A stretch of DNA of 64,000 nt from Rehmannia glutinosa (taxonomy: Eukaryota > Streptophyta > Magnoliopsida > Lamiales > Orobanchaceae): contig CM071936.1 in the NCBI GenBank assembly GCA_016081115.2, forward strand, positions 89,519,943-89,583,942, in the 5' to 3' direction. Shown here one piece after another: positions 36,277-46,473 of this stretch (positions are counted from its first letter, which is position 1; each line of letters begins with the position of its first letter). The translations under genes were made by a program, and so were the position numbers. Below the pieces are notes generated by a model. The model was not told the origin of the DNA. It saw only the letters and a program-made list of their open reading frames with translations, and made no database searches.

Positions 36277-37340
36277 TAGGGATAAAAACAGTTTGCCCCC
36301 TGAACTATACCACTTTTTAAACTTTGCCCTATGAACTTTAAAACCGACACTTTTACCTCCTGAACTTTGAAAAAATTTGCAGTTTACCGAAAGGTCCAAA
36401 AAATGGCCCGAAAATTCCAGGTTTACCCCTATGGATACCATAGTTTATTTTGCAGTTTGCCCTCTGAAACTTAAAGTTGTTGCACTTTACCTCCTATTTA
36501 TCAAAATCATTACATCTTTTATATTTACTCCTACTGTGTTTTGCGATCCATAAAATTGGTATCAGAGCATAGGTTTATTAAGAACTTTAAGTTATATTTA
36601 TTACATTTATGTAATTAATAATTAGTGAGGAGAATTTTCTCCAAGAAAATGGATCTTGGATAATTATCCAAGATGTATACCTTACAGGAGATATCACCAA
36701 ATTTTGACGATGCATGCACAAGAACACCAGGATAAAATAACATATTGGAACGATCAATATGTTGAAAAAGAACTCGCATGAGCCGATATCTCTTGTAAGG
36801 TATAGATCTGGGACATTATCTGAGTTTCCTTATGGTAAACTAGGTATTATATGTAGATCTGATGAATCGTCAGGAAGCAGCCCATCAAAACCTTGTGCAT
36901 ATATCATCAAAATTTGACGATATCTCTTGTAAGGTATAGATCTGGGATATTCGTCCAAATCCATTTTCTTGAAGAAAATTCTCCTCACCAATCGTTCATT
37001 ACATAAATATAATAAATATAACTTAAAGTTCTTAATAAACCTAAGCTCTGATACCAATTTTATGGATCGCAAAACCCAATAATAGTAAATATAAAAGATG
37101 TAATAATTTTGATAAATATGAGGTAAAGTGCAACAACTTTAAAATTCAGATGGCAAACTGAAAATAAACTATTGTATCCATAGGGGTAAATCTGGAATTT
37201 TCGGGCTATTTTTCGGACATTTTGGCAAAGTGCAAATGTTTTACAAAGTTCAGCGGGTAAAGTGTCAGTTTTAAAGTTCATTAGGGAAAAATGTAAAAAA
37301 TGGTATACTAGTTCAAGAGGCAAACTGTTTTATCCCTAGT
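36277..37340. repeat. Head-to-head palindrome of an LTR end with primer site
   Basis: The left arm runs from AGGGATAAAAACAGTTTGCC (36278) to about 36724 and the right arm, inverted, from about 36895 to 37340. Each contains an LTR-like segment, GCGATCCATAAAATTGGTATC, and the Copia primer site TGGTATCAGAGC (left 36556-36567 plus; right near 37050 minus, with one change). Beyond the primer site each arm has leader and gag-like sequence (MDLDEYPRSIPYKRYRQ on the minus strand). The arms are about 450 bp and similar but not identical; the loop is about 170 bp. It looks like two 5' ends of one Copia element joined in inverted orientation. Confidence 0.8.
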
Positions 37341-37650
37341 TTTAATTTCAAACTAGCTAAGCTCACGAAGTTTTCAATTCTATTTCCTATTCTATTTTGT
37401 ATTTCAATCACATTAGACGGATATTGTACAAGATAATCTCGTAACTGTATACATGATATATAGTGAACTGGAACACCAAATGAAATAGACAATGTAATAT
37501 GCATGATACTGCTGAAGGGCCTCGGGTTCTCCGGGGAAAGCACATATGATGCTTAAATCAACAATGATTTAGAATGTAGTGTTAAAGAATTAGAGTACAT
37601 AGTAGTTGACGAGTAAATTGATATCACTTACAAATGAATGAGGATGGCGT

Positions 37651-37826
37651 CAAGGGCGTAGATAGGGGGGCCACTCAGGGCCCCGGCCCCCCATTTTAAA
37701 ATTTTTTTTACACTATTAATTTTTTAAAAAAAAACAATTAATTATAATTTATATGATTTTCGTGTATCGGGCCACCTCGGTTTCGTTTATCGGCCCACCC
37801 CATATAATTTTCTGGCTCTGCCCTTG
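37651..37826. mobile_element. Short hAT-type MITE
   Basis: Starts CAAGGGCGTAGATAGGGGGG; the complement of its end is CAAGGGCAGAGCCAGAAAAT. Flanks GATGGCGT (37643-37650) and GATGACGT (37827-37834) form an 8-bp duplication with one mismatch. The interior is AT-rich with GGCCCCGGCCCCCC. Non-coding, 176 bp. Confidence 0.82.
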
Positions 37827-37834
37827 GATGACGT

Positions 37835-38703
37835 CATGGGCTTTGCTTAGTGGACTGGAGCTGGTTGGCCATCCATTTAATAGTAATTTGGGTTAAAAAT
37901 AATAAAGTTGGAATTTCAGTAATTAAATACAATAATTTAAATTCGAATTTATCCACATTAGACTAGGAGATCGGACCTGATTTGGTGCTAAGGAGGAGCG
38001 TTAAGGTTTTTTTTCTGAAGGAAAAAATAATTAGGCATGCCCACTTGCTCCCAAAGTTCATTTTCCCACTTGTATGATCCCAACTTGAGAAAACTCCAAT
38101 GTTAATGGAAATTCTATGCTTACGTAATATATACAACGTTGATAGTGGTAACTTAATGTAGGTTCCATATTGAATGGTCAAATTTGAGTTATTGATGATG
38201 TCGTTCCATTTTTAGCCTATACACAACACAGAGCAGAAGAATCCTTAAAAAAGTTGATGAAGACTCTTAAAGCTTTATGTCATATTCACAGTAAAATGAA
38301 TTTGTTTTTCTTTTAATAACTTAGCTTCTAAACTTACGTCTGACTAAGACTGATGACATGAGCTCCGCCCCTCATCGATGCCACGAAAATAATGTGCGAA
38401 AATGGATTTTCTACTTAGACATAAAGTTGTTTTCAAAAATTAAGTACTTTGGCATTGCTTTCGTCAACATTTACGTTGATTACATATAAATATACACAAC
38501 TCAATCTTGATCAACGATTCTTATGCTCTACTTATGCACGATAAAACCGACTTTTGCTTGAGATTTTATATTTAATGTCTCGACTTTATGTAGATCGTTA
38601 GGAAAAAAAATCAAAAAACAGATATCCTCGAACTTTAGATTCTCTCTTTTCTTACAGCTTCATGTGAGAACCCAATACGATTTAGGGGCGAAGTGTTACA
38701 TAT
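37835..38703. other. No gene seen
   Basis: AT-rich unique-looking DNA without coding signal or clear repeat ends. Confidence 0.5.
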
Positions 38704-39004
38704 AGGTAGACAAATATGCAAAATTGGATTTTTAAGTTTAGGGTAGTTGCAAAAAGGTCATATAAGAATCACATTTTGCAAAAAAAAACACAGTAACTAC
38801 TAAAAAATCTCAATTTCAGTCCTAATTTCACTTGGAAAATTCACGTGCATCGTTTTCAGGTGAAATCCTCTATTTCTAGTGAAATTAGGACTGGAATTGA
38901 GGTTTTTTAAAAGTTGGAAGGTTTTTTGCACAACATTATTTTTGCAGTATAGTTTTATTATCGCTCTAAATTTAAAAGACGAAGTTTGCAATTTTTCTGA
39001 TTTA
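38704..39004. mobile_element. Foldback MITE, about 300 bp
   Basis: Long imperfect inverted repeat centred near 38855. AAAAAATCTCAATTTCAGTC and CTAATTTCACT on the left pair with AGTGAAATTAGGACTGGAAT and TGAGGTTTTTT on the right. Pairing continues outward through TGCAAAAT and AAGTTTAGGGTAGTT against their complements. Superfamily not assigned. Confidence 0.65.
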
Positions 39005-39152
39005 GGTATCGAACACTTAAAACAAAAAATTTAGATAAATTTTTGTCAATTAGTTTGGATGAATTCATCCAGAATCTTGAATTATGCAGGATACATTTAT
39101 AATTCATATGAATCTCATGATTCTAGGCAAATAGTTGTGGGATGGAGCTCTC

Positions 39153-39666
39153 TGTCACGCCTCGTGACATTGGGGTGTCTTCTGCTATGACTACTGGTGG
39201 ATTGTGCAGAGAATGACTGTATGTGGCTTCAGTTGGCTGGTTTGTGGGTACGTGCGTATGACCCTTCAGATGTTCAGGCAGGCCTACCCGGTTAAGTTCG
39301 GGGAGCTTGTCGCTAGTCGTGGACTTGACGGTGAAGAAGGGAATTGGCCATCCCTACCCAAACTGGTCGGATGCTGGAGCCGCATTCCTGATGAGCCCAA
39401 GACAAGGCGAAACCAGTGGTGGTCCCTAGGGATAGGCTGCCCCGGGTGGTCCGGGGCGCCGCGCGGGCATCGTATGGGGGCCGAAATGGCTAGATCCGTG
39501 ACATCTCGCTCTATAAATAGATCCAATTTAATTTGTTCTTTGTGGGGTGGTATGAGTTCCCCAAGAACAAATCTCACCATATCCTACAAATTTCGTAATT
39601 CCATCCTCGAGTCAAAATCCACCACTCAAAAGAGATCCTGTACAAGATTCTGAATACAACGTCACA
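39153..39666 (+). other. GC-rich LTR-like segment with TATA box
   Basis: Starts TGTCACGCCTCGTGACA, has CTATAAATAGATCC at 39512 and ends near ACGTCACA. Base composition contrasts with its surroundings (39420-39490 is strongly GC-rich). It could be a solo LTR, but no matching 5-bp duplication is seen. A 149-codon open frame across it resembles nothing I know. Confidence 0.35.
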
Positions 39667-39689
39667 TACAAATATTAAAAGCTTGAGCA

Positions 39690-40048
39690 AACCAGGTGGC
39701 TTAGCCACCACAAGCAATTGTGGGGTGGAGGTCAGGGGTTCAAATCCCTACTCCATCAAATTGCTCCCCAGGGCATATGCGAGCTGGTGAAGATTTGGTG
39801 AGAACTCATAGTGAATAGCATCCGTGTGAGTTCGATTCGGGGAGAGATCGTTATTAGTAGATTGTGGGGTCGAACATAATTGTTCTCTTTACTTGGGAGG
39901 ATGCAGTTGTACGTCGCCAGACCGCCGTAACACGGTCGGGTGCGTGCACATCCCAGTTTTACCTTGACGGCAAAGAATGAGAAGTTTTAATCGTTGTCCT
40001 CAGGCATAGTCAGACGTAAGTTTGGAAGTTGAGTTATCAAAAAAAAAA
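39690..40048 (+). mobile_element. Complete tRNA-derived SINE with poly(A) tail
   Basis: Flanked by perfect 16-bp duplications ATTAAAAGCTTGAGCA (39674-39689 and 40049-40064). The head has an A-box-like TGGCTTAGCCACC (39697) and B box GGTTCAAATCC (39737-39747). The body is about 350 bp and ends in an A-run at 40039-40048. Sequence inside includes GTTCGATTCGGGGAGAG, a second B-box-like word. It is a different family from the SINE at 33059. Confidence 0.92.
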
Positions 40049-40459
40049 ATTAAAAGCTTGAGCAGTGATACCATTACGGCTGGGGAAAGTTAAATCACTT
40101 TTCCAACCTATAGGCGGCAACTTGCAAAGTAGGGCTACAAGTAAAGAGCCACACAAACACGCGTGAAAAATATTATGCATATATCACACATCCACAATGG
40201 GATGACTTAAAGTTTAATTTTTGAACTTGAATTTGATCGTTGCGAACATTCAATAGTTGCAAGTTTAACTTATAGGTTCAATATATCTAACATGGTTTAA
40301 TATTATTTCATATTCAATAAATTTGATATTGAGGCCCATTTTAAATCTTAAATTTGAACTTACCATTGTCATAGTAGGAGAGAGTTTAGTTCAAGTTGAT
40401 GTACCGCGGGACCCACACAAAAAAGGAACTTGTGCTTAATTATTTTATTTATACCGAGG

Positions 40460-40805
40460 TTCCATGTTCCCTCATGAGTAATTCTCGTGGAAATTGCACC
40501 GGTCCCTCAGGAACGGTCGTCATGTAAACCGTGAGAATGCACAATAGCTCTCAGGTCCCTAATATCCTCAATTACCGCACACAAGGAGCCGTCTTTCAAG
40601 TGATTGCTCCATGCATGTTGGACTCCCCTCTATCCAGCTGCAGGTTTCCACCGAGTTCCAGCCTTCTGCACTGCCGTTTGAAGCCCTCAATATTAATTGT
40701 TCTATCATTGTACTCCCGGGAGCTCGAACTCTTGACCTTTCCAAAGAAAGGGCAAGAGTTACTTCACCTTGACCAATGGGTCACGGATCATTGGATGAAG
40801 TACTT
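40460..40805 (-). mobile_element. Possible third tRNA-derived SINE
   Basis: On the minus strand GACCCATTGGTCAAGGTGAA (from about 40788) followed 40 bp later by GAGTTCGAGCTCC resembles A and B boxes, and a 300-bp body follows. I could not find flanking duplications or a defined 3' end. Confidence 0.4.
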
Positions 40806-41291
40806 GTAATTAACTACCATTGTGGATGCTTAAGAAAGTAGAAATTCCAATAAAAGAATGTAAGTTTAAGTCATATTGTCATTTTCTTTATAGTTTTATT
40901 CATTTTCTTTTTGAGAGAAAATGTTGAGAAAAAAAGTTTTTTTTTTATTATGATTGGACATAATAGAAGAATAATGATGACAACTAATATAATTTTTTAG
41001 TGAAGTAGTAATAGGATGTAATTGGTAATGAAAAAATGAGAATGAGTTAATAAAGTATTTTTTGATATAAATGTAATGATAATAATTGATACGTGTGTTT
41101 GTGTCTGTGTGCGTGTTTAACGAGAAATGATTGATAAATCAAAAAAATGAGGTTGATTAAATATGGTATTTTTTTGAGGGTTTTGAGAAAAGATGTTCTC
41201 TTCTTTCTCCTTCCAAACCTCTATCATCGACACATCTTGATCTTCTTTATGGAGCTTGATTTTTCTCTTTTCTCTGAAATCATGAAATCTC
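40806..41291. other. No gene seen
   Basis: AT-rich DNA with short T and A runs and a GTGTGTTTGTGTCTGTGTGC stretch near 41094. There is no coding evidence. Confidence 0.5.
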
Positions 41292-43043
41292 ATGATGTCT
41301 TCCCAGGATCTGCATCCATGCATAAGGGTTTTTACGTCTCCTTCAATAATCCATGGTTTCGATGAACACTCTCGATCCAAGATTGCATCAACCCTCCCTA
41401 CGCAATCCCCCATGGTTGCGTACTCTCCATCTGGTGCATGTCCTCAAGGAGAACAAGTTTTGAGAATTCTTCATCGTCCATCCATGGCTAGTTCTTCTAC
41501 CCCTGCTCCTAGGATTTTACCAAGGATTTTTCCAAACCCTAATTCTGCTACTCACGAGAATGGTGCAAGATTCGAACAAGAAGAACATCAAACGGTATTT
41601 TTTACTACATCTCTTGATCCTCCTACACAAACGTTTTAAGCCGCTGCAAGAATTGATCAAGAAAATCCTGATTTGTTACATTCCACATGCTTTCCTCAAG
41701 TTTTGGATCATCATGTTCATCACACTTCCAAGATTCTCAAGAACCATCCAAGAACGGATCAAGATTTTCAGGAAACGGCTGTGAAGAAATCTTTTGCAAA
41801 AACTGTGCATTGCAGGGAGGACACAATTCCAGTTAAGAAGAGAGATTTTTCTTGCGTAACGATGGATGAAAGGATTTATCATCAACGTACAATGAAGTTA
41901 TGGGATTCATTAATCGGACGACTCCTACTTCCAAAAGGGGCAAAGTTGTGCAGGTTAGAGGCACTCAAATTGAAATTGCATGTCGTTTGGAGAATTAACA
42001 GGCTTGGCGATTGGTACCACTAGGTACATGTTATTTTAGTTTATAATTTAATGATATAGCTGACTGTAATCTTGCTTTCAATAAAGCTCATGGAATTTGA
42101 ATTCGGGCACAATTGCTAATTGGATCCCGAATTTCAATCCTTATAAAATTAATACATCTATGGCATAAGTTTGGGTTCAGATTTATAAACTAAGTATCGA
42201 GTATTGACATCCCTCTTTGATTACGAAGATTGCAGATGCGATAGGTACTTCCGATCCAAATTGATGGTCGTTCATTGTCCGAGGAGGTGAGATATTTTGT
42301 TCGACTGTTAGTTAAACTTGATTTGAATAAATGTCTCAAGGAATTTATTATAGTTGAAAGAGTGGGACATTGCACTGTTCTTTCGATCAATTATGAGAAC
42401 CTGCCGGATTTTTGAGTTAATTGTCGGATTATTGCGCATTGTATTATGAATTGTCGCCATCAAGATGCGACAAAAAATATTGACATTATTCAAACTTATA
42501 AGAGCCCGGTTCGTGGATGATCGACCATTAAGACGAGGAATTATGGTAGGTTTTCGGCTAACAAAGGGTGAGGAAGTAGTTTCGGGAACTTGGGTTCAAG
42601 TTAAGCCCAGAAAGCCCATTCTACGGAAAGGAGTATTGGCCCTAAGGAGGGTGGACCATCTACTTCAGGTATTCAAACACGGAATTATTTTAACGTATTG
42701 GGTGATACATCGGAGGATTTGCATGGATAGAATGTGCCTTCACACGTCCATGCAGATGTGGGCCTCAAAGGTTCGAATGTCAATTTTGATAGGACTATGA
42801 TTCTTTATCAACCGCCAGAATGGAGTTCGGTTGTTGTTCATGAGGACACAGTGAATGCACCAAATTTAGATGAAAAGAGTCAAGCGGATCTCCATAGTGC
42901 CTTGAAAGTTGTATCTAGAAATTATCCGCTTAATGATTATATCATTAGCTCTAACAATCCGTTAGAGGATTTCATAGTAATGGCTACAACAGCATGGAAG
43001 TGTGGGTCTGATATGGCGGATGAAGAAGAACAAGACAAATAGG
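41292..43043 (+). pseudogene. LINE (L1-like) ORF1 pseudogene, DUF4283 and zinc knuckle
   Basis: A frame from 41292 continues, with one stop at 41637-41639, to 42023. It holds a Ser/Pro-rich N-terminus and then a DUF4283-type block (KLWDSLIGRLLLPKGAKLCR, LKLHVVWRINRLGDW). After a frameshift the domain goes on with LVPLGTCYFSL and, near 42210-42480, IDGRSLSEEVRYFVRLLVKL and VERVGHCTVLSINYENLPDF. A knuckle follows in which the first Cys is a stop (F-stop-V-NCRIIAHCIMNCRH). 42465-43043 is a variable tail. DUF4283 plus a CCHC knuckle is the usual ORF1 of plant L1-like LINEs, which binds RNA. I find no ORF2 (endonuclease/RT) after it. Confidence 0.82.
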
Positions 43044-43470
43044 AAGTTTAAAAGACCAAGCTAGCGACTCCGCAATTACTCCACTTGTCATTCACTCATG
43101 TGCTTCCTCAGAAGTTATAAAGGCTATGGAAATTGTGGTTCGAAGACCCTGGGCCAAAATTCCACAGGCTACATCAGACCATCAGGACAATACTCGAGCA
43201 CATGAAAAAAATGACATATTGAGACATAAACGCCCCTACATTTAAATTGCGTCTTTAAGTTATTTTTATTGTTTTTTTTCAGAAAATTTGCATTGTTTTT
43301 CTTTTGCTAACTGATCGGCTTGTAATAAGGACATTTTCCTTTTTTTATATATATTTCCATTTATTTTAAAAAAAATATGGTATTTTCTGAAAAAACTCCC
43401 AAAAAATCGTCCTAGTGAGAATCTTATAAAAATTATTTAGAAATTACCGATTTATAATTCTAAGAACCAC
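43044..43470 (+). other. Possible LINE 3' flank; no gene seen
   Basis: Frames close quickly. T-rich DNA (CTTGTAATAAGGACATTTTC near 43320) could be a LINE 3' UTR left after deletion of ORF2, but this is a guess. Confidence 0.3.
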
Positions 43471-43765
43471 TATAAAGTATTGGGATATTTCTAAAAATAC
43501 CCCCGAGGTTTGGGCTATATAAAAATTACAAAAAAAAATAAAATATCAGGGTCGACTCTATTTTAAGTTTAAGGGGGTAAATTGTAATATTTTTTATGAA
43601 TATAAGAGGTTTTTATGAATTTTGCTTATTAAAAGGAAAAATGTAAAATGAATCAAATCTCAAGGGTTTTTTTTTTCAAAACCTTTAGTTTTTCTTTTGT
43701 AATCAACCCGAACTTCAGGGTTTTTTTTTTTTTTAATTATCCCTAAAGTATTTATAAGCAATAAT
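43471..43765. mobile_element. Foldback MITE
   Basis: ATAAAGTATTGGGATA and AAATACCCCCGAGGTTTGGG on the left face AACCCGAACTTCAGGGTTTT and ATTATCCCTAAAGTATTTAT on the right as an imperfect inverted repeat. Non-coding, AT-rich interior. Confidence 0.55.
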
Positions 43766-43779
43766 TGTTTTGGGATATA

Positions 43780-44085
43780 TGGTCTCTGTCAAGACTCCAA
43801 TCCAGGCTCAACCAATTGTAACAACACGAGTTAATTAAGTTAGTTTTATGATGGTTAACACGGTTGTGTAGTTAGATAGCCATTTTCCATTATAAATAAT
43901 AAGGAGCTAATGTACAACTGATCATTCATTCAGTTCTTTTGTAAACTCAGAAAATATTGTTCATCTCTTTCACCTCTAATAAGTCCAGTAGGGTTTTTAT
44001 GTATGATTTCTTGTGTATTAATATATTCAACAGTGATGCAGGCGGAAGTTGCGTACAAACAAACAACGAACAAAACTTAAAAAAT
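43780..44085 (+). other. LTR-like promoter segment
   Basis: Contains CCATTATAAATAATAAGGAG (TATA at 43898) followed by a leader-like ATTCATTCAGTTC, similar in style to the U3/R of a Copia LTR. No ends or duplications were found. Confidence 0.3.
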
Positions 44086-44086
44086 A

Positions 44087-44568
44087 AATACTGTTTTTTA
44101 CGGCATATCTCCAAATTAGAGTATTTAAATAAGTCCAAATTTTCTTCTTCCAAAGCGGGAAGTCTTCCAAATCTTTTTCTCCTTGAGTTAGAAATCTTCT
44201 ACTAGGAACTTGCATGCACACGCACACTAACGTTAGGGGGGTTCTTGGGGGGTTGCCCAGAGAGGCCCCTCTGACGCTCAAGTCAGCACGGTGAGCGAGA
44301 GAGAATATAAGATAATAATTGAATACTGAATAATGCGTAAATGAGATTATGAGAGAATTAACTTACAAATGAAGAAGAGGGATCGTTTTATACCTTGGTA
44401 GTGGGCTTTGTGGGTTGCGTATGAGAAAGTAGCATGTGGGCCGGTCTCAGACCCTTTGAGCCGGGTTATTCCATCTGGCCCATTAATTATTGGGCAATTA
44501 ATGATATTTATTCCAATATATAAAATGAATTATATATTAAATAGAAAATAACATTTTTGACCCAAATA
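44087..44568 (-). repeat. LARD-1 3' LTR
   Basis: It aligns with 50267-50595 in the same orientation (TCCAAATTTTCTTCTTCCAA versus TCCAAGTCTTCTTCCTCCCA, GCCCAGAGAGGCCCCTC versus GCCCAGGAAGGCCCCTC). It also aligns with 51566-51865 inverted. The minus-strand TATA is GGTATAAAACGATCC near 44385. Confidence 0.75.
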
Positions 44569-44584
44569 TAAGCCCCCCAGCTCC

Positions 44585-46023
44585 GATGCTCGGAGGAATG
44601 GAGCAGTGCAGGAGCTAAATTGATACTGTATTTGGCTTGTTTTGAGATTCCTTAGAAATTTACGAGGAGCATCATGTGAGGGAGCCTCTCCTCTTCGGGA
44701 GCGCCGGAGGAGGTTTAGTTTACGAGGATCCCACATTGAGGGAGCCCAACTTTAACCATGTATTCCAATTCCATTGTTTGGTAAAACACTTAGTGAAATT
44801 TTCTTGAAAATTGAGGAGAGTGCCCATGAAGAGTTGTAGAGAGGCGTGGAGTACATCAAGTGAGGAGAGTCGGGATGGGATCCCGAGAGTTGAGAGAGGT
44901 TGCTCTGGGGCACGTCCCCAGAGTGGGCAAGGGCGCCCCCACGCGCCCTGCAACGCGAGAAAAGCGTGCCCAGGGCGCCCAAGGCCCCCGGTACATCATT
45001 CATTCCCTTTTTCTCCGTCTTTCCCCGGAGTTTCCCATATTTTGGGCCGGATTTCGAATTCGGTCCTTCTCATTTCCGCTAATGGGCCGAAGCGTTACCG
45101 GCCATTCGGTCTTTAGTTTAGTTATTCCATTTCCACATTTGCATATGGGCTTCGATGCTCCCCCTCTGGCTCCAGAGTTATGTTATGATGGTAAGGGGAA
45201 GTGGAGCTTGAGTCAGATTCGTGCCCGAGTAATGAGGTTTCCGAAGCGCAAGAGCCCAACATTGGAGTTTGTTGCATGTGATGAGTTCCCACGAGACTTA
45301 GACTTTTTGGGAAGGCAACATATTTCATGTGAGTGAGTTTTCGTGGGACTTGAGAGTTGGGGCCTTGTAGGATCCTGAGTGAGCCGATGGTACATACAGC
45401 GACGAATGGGAGGAGCCCGACGATGCCAATGCTGCGGAGGAGGGTAGAGCCCCCCATGTCTGAGTAGTAATAGTTCATTCCGTCTTAGACGGCCTTTGCC
45501 TTCAGCCTACTTGTCTAGGGCTTGCTTCATGTACTTGGATATTTTCTTTTACTTATTCTCTTGAGATTTTTCTTTGCCCCGAAGGGCCGGATGATGCTCT
45601 GCTTCTTTGATGTTACACTTATACTTGTGATTTTCCTTATGCGTATTTGCTTTCTTCTTGCTTGTCTTGTAGTATTTACATCTGATTCTTGTTGTGGAGA
45701 CTTGTTCATACTTTGTGTGGAGATGGACCATTCCCTTCTGGAATGGCTGGAAATGCTTGTGTATATGTTAGGGGACACCTTTCCGTGGCCCAGAGGGGGC
45801 GTCCTTCAAGAGCTCACGGGGCACCCTCCGTGGCCTGGAGGGCGCGCCTTTCAAGAGCCCTTATCTTCATTATTTTTCTGATCATGCGTTCATTCCTTCA
45901 GCACAGATGTTAGCATTTTTCGCTCTCTTTTCTTCGCACATTTTTGTGACTTATGTTTGTTGGTGAGGAAGGGAGATTTATGAGAACCTCATTACCCCTC
46001 CCCCCCGCGAGAGTAATTCTCCC
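44585..46023 (-). other. LARD-1 3' internal region, no intact gene
   Basis: Matches the inverted copy at 50596-51565. It contains a GC-rich patch (44880-44990) with GGCGCCC/GGGCGCC words. Minus-strand frames of up to 118 codons (45122-45478) have no recognisable domain. Confidence 0.55.
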
Positions 46024-46029
46024 CTCGTG

Positions 46030-46473
46030 GAGCACAAAGCTTCTCTAGAGGACTTTATTTACCTCACGAAGCTTCTTGAGAGGACTTTATTTACCTTACG
46101 AAGTGCGAGGCATCTATAAAGGACTTTATTTACCTCACGAAGCACGAAGCTTCTCCAAAGAACTTTATTTACATCACGAAGCGCGAAGCTTCTCTAGAAG
46201 ACTTTATTTACCTCACGAAGCGCGAAGCTTCTCTAGAGTACTTTATTTGCCTAACAAAGCGCGAAGCTTCTCTAGAGGACTTTATTTGCCACACGAAGTG
46301 CGAAGCTTCTCTAAAGGATTTTATTTGCATCACGAAGCGCGAAGCTTCTCTAGAAGACTTTATCTGCCTCATGAAGCATGAAGCTTCACTAGAAGACTTT
46401 ATTTGCCTCACAAACTGCGAAGCTTCTCTAGAGGACTTTATTTGCCTCATGAACCACAAAGCTTCTCTAGATG
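46030..46473. repeat. 39-bp minisatellite, about 11 copies
   Basis: The unit is built on GAAGCTTCTCTAGAGGACTT followed by TATTTGCCTCACGAAGCGC. The ACTTTATTT core recurs at 46052, 46084, 46123, 46162, 46201, 46240, 46279 and onward: after one shorter unit, spacing is exactly 39. Because 39 is 13 codons, the array stays open on both strands, giving LYLPHEARSFSRG repeats (plus) and SSREASRFVRQIK repeats (minus). Confidence 0.92.

Noticed and set aside
36244..37072. A full Copia element
   Set aside because: Two primer sites face each other with only about 490 bp between them and no pol; it is an inverted duplication of one end.
39204..39653. A 149-codon frame as a host gene
   Set aside because: It resembles no known protein, lies across an LTR-like segment with a TATA box in its middle, and has atypical composition.
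39690..39760. A tRNA gene on the plus strand
   Set aside because: No cloverleaf, and it is the head of a poly(A)-tailed SINE with 16-bp duplications.
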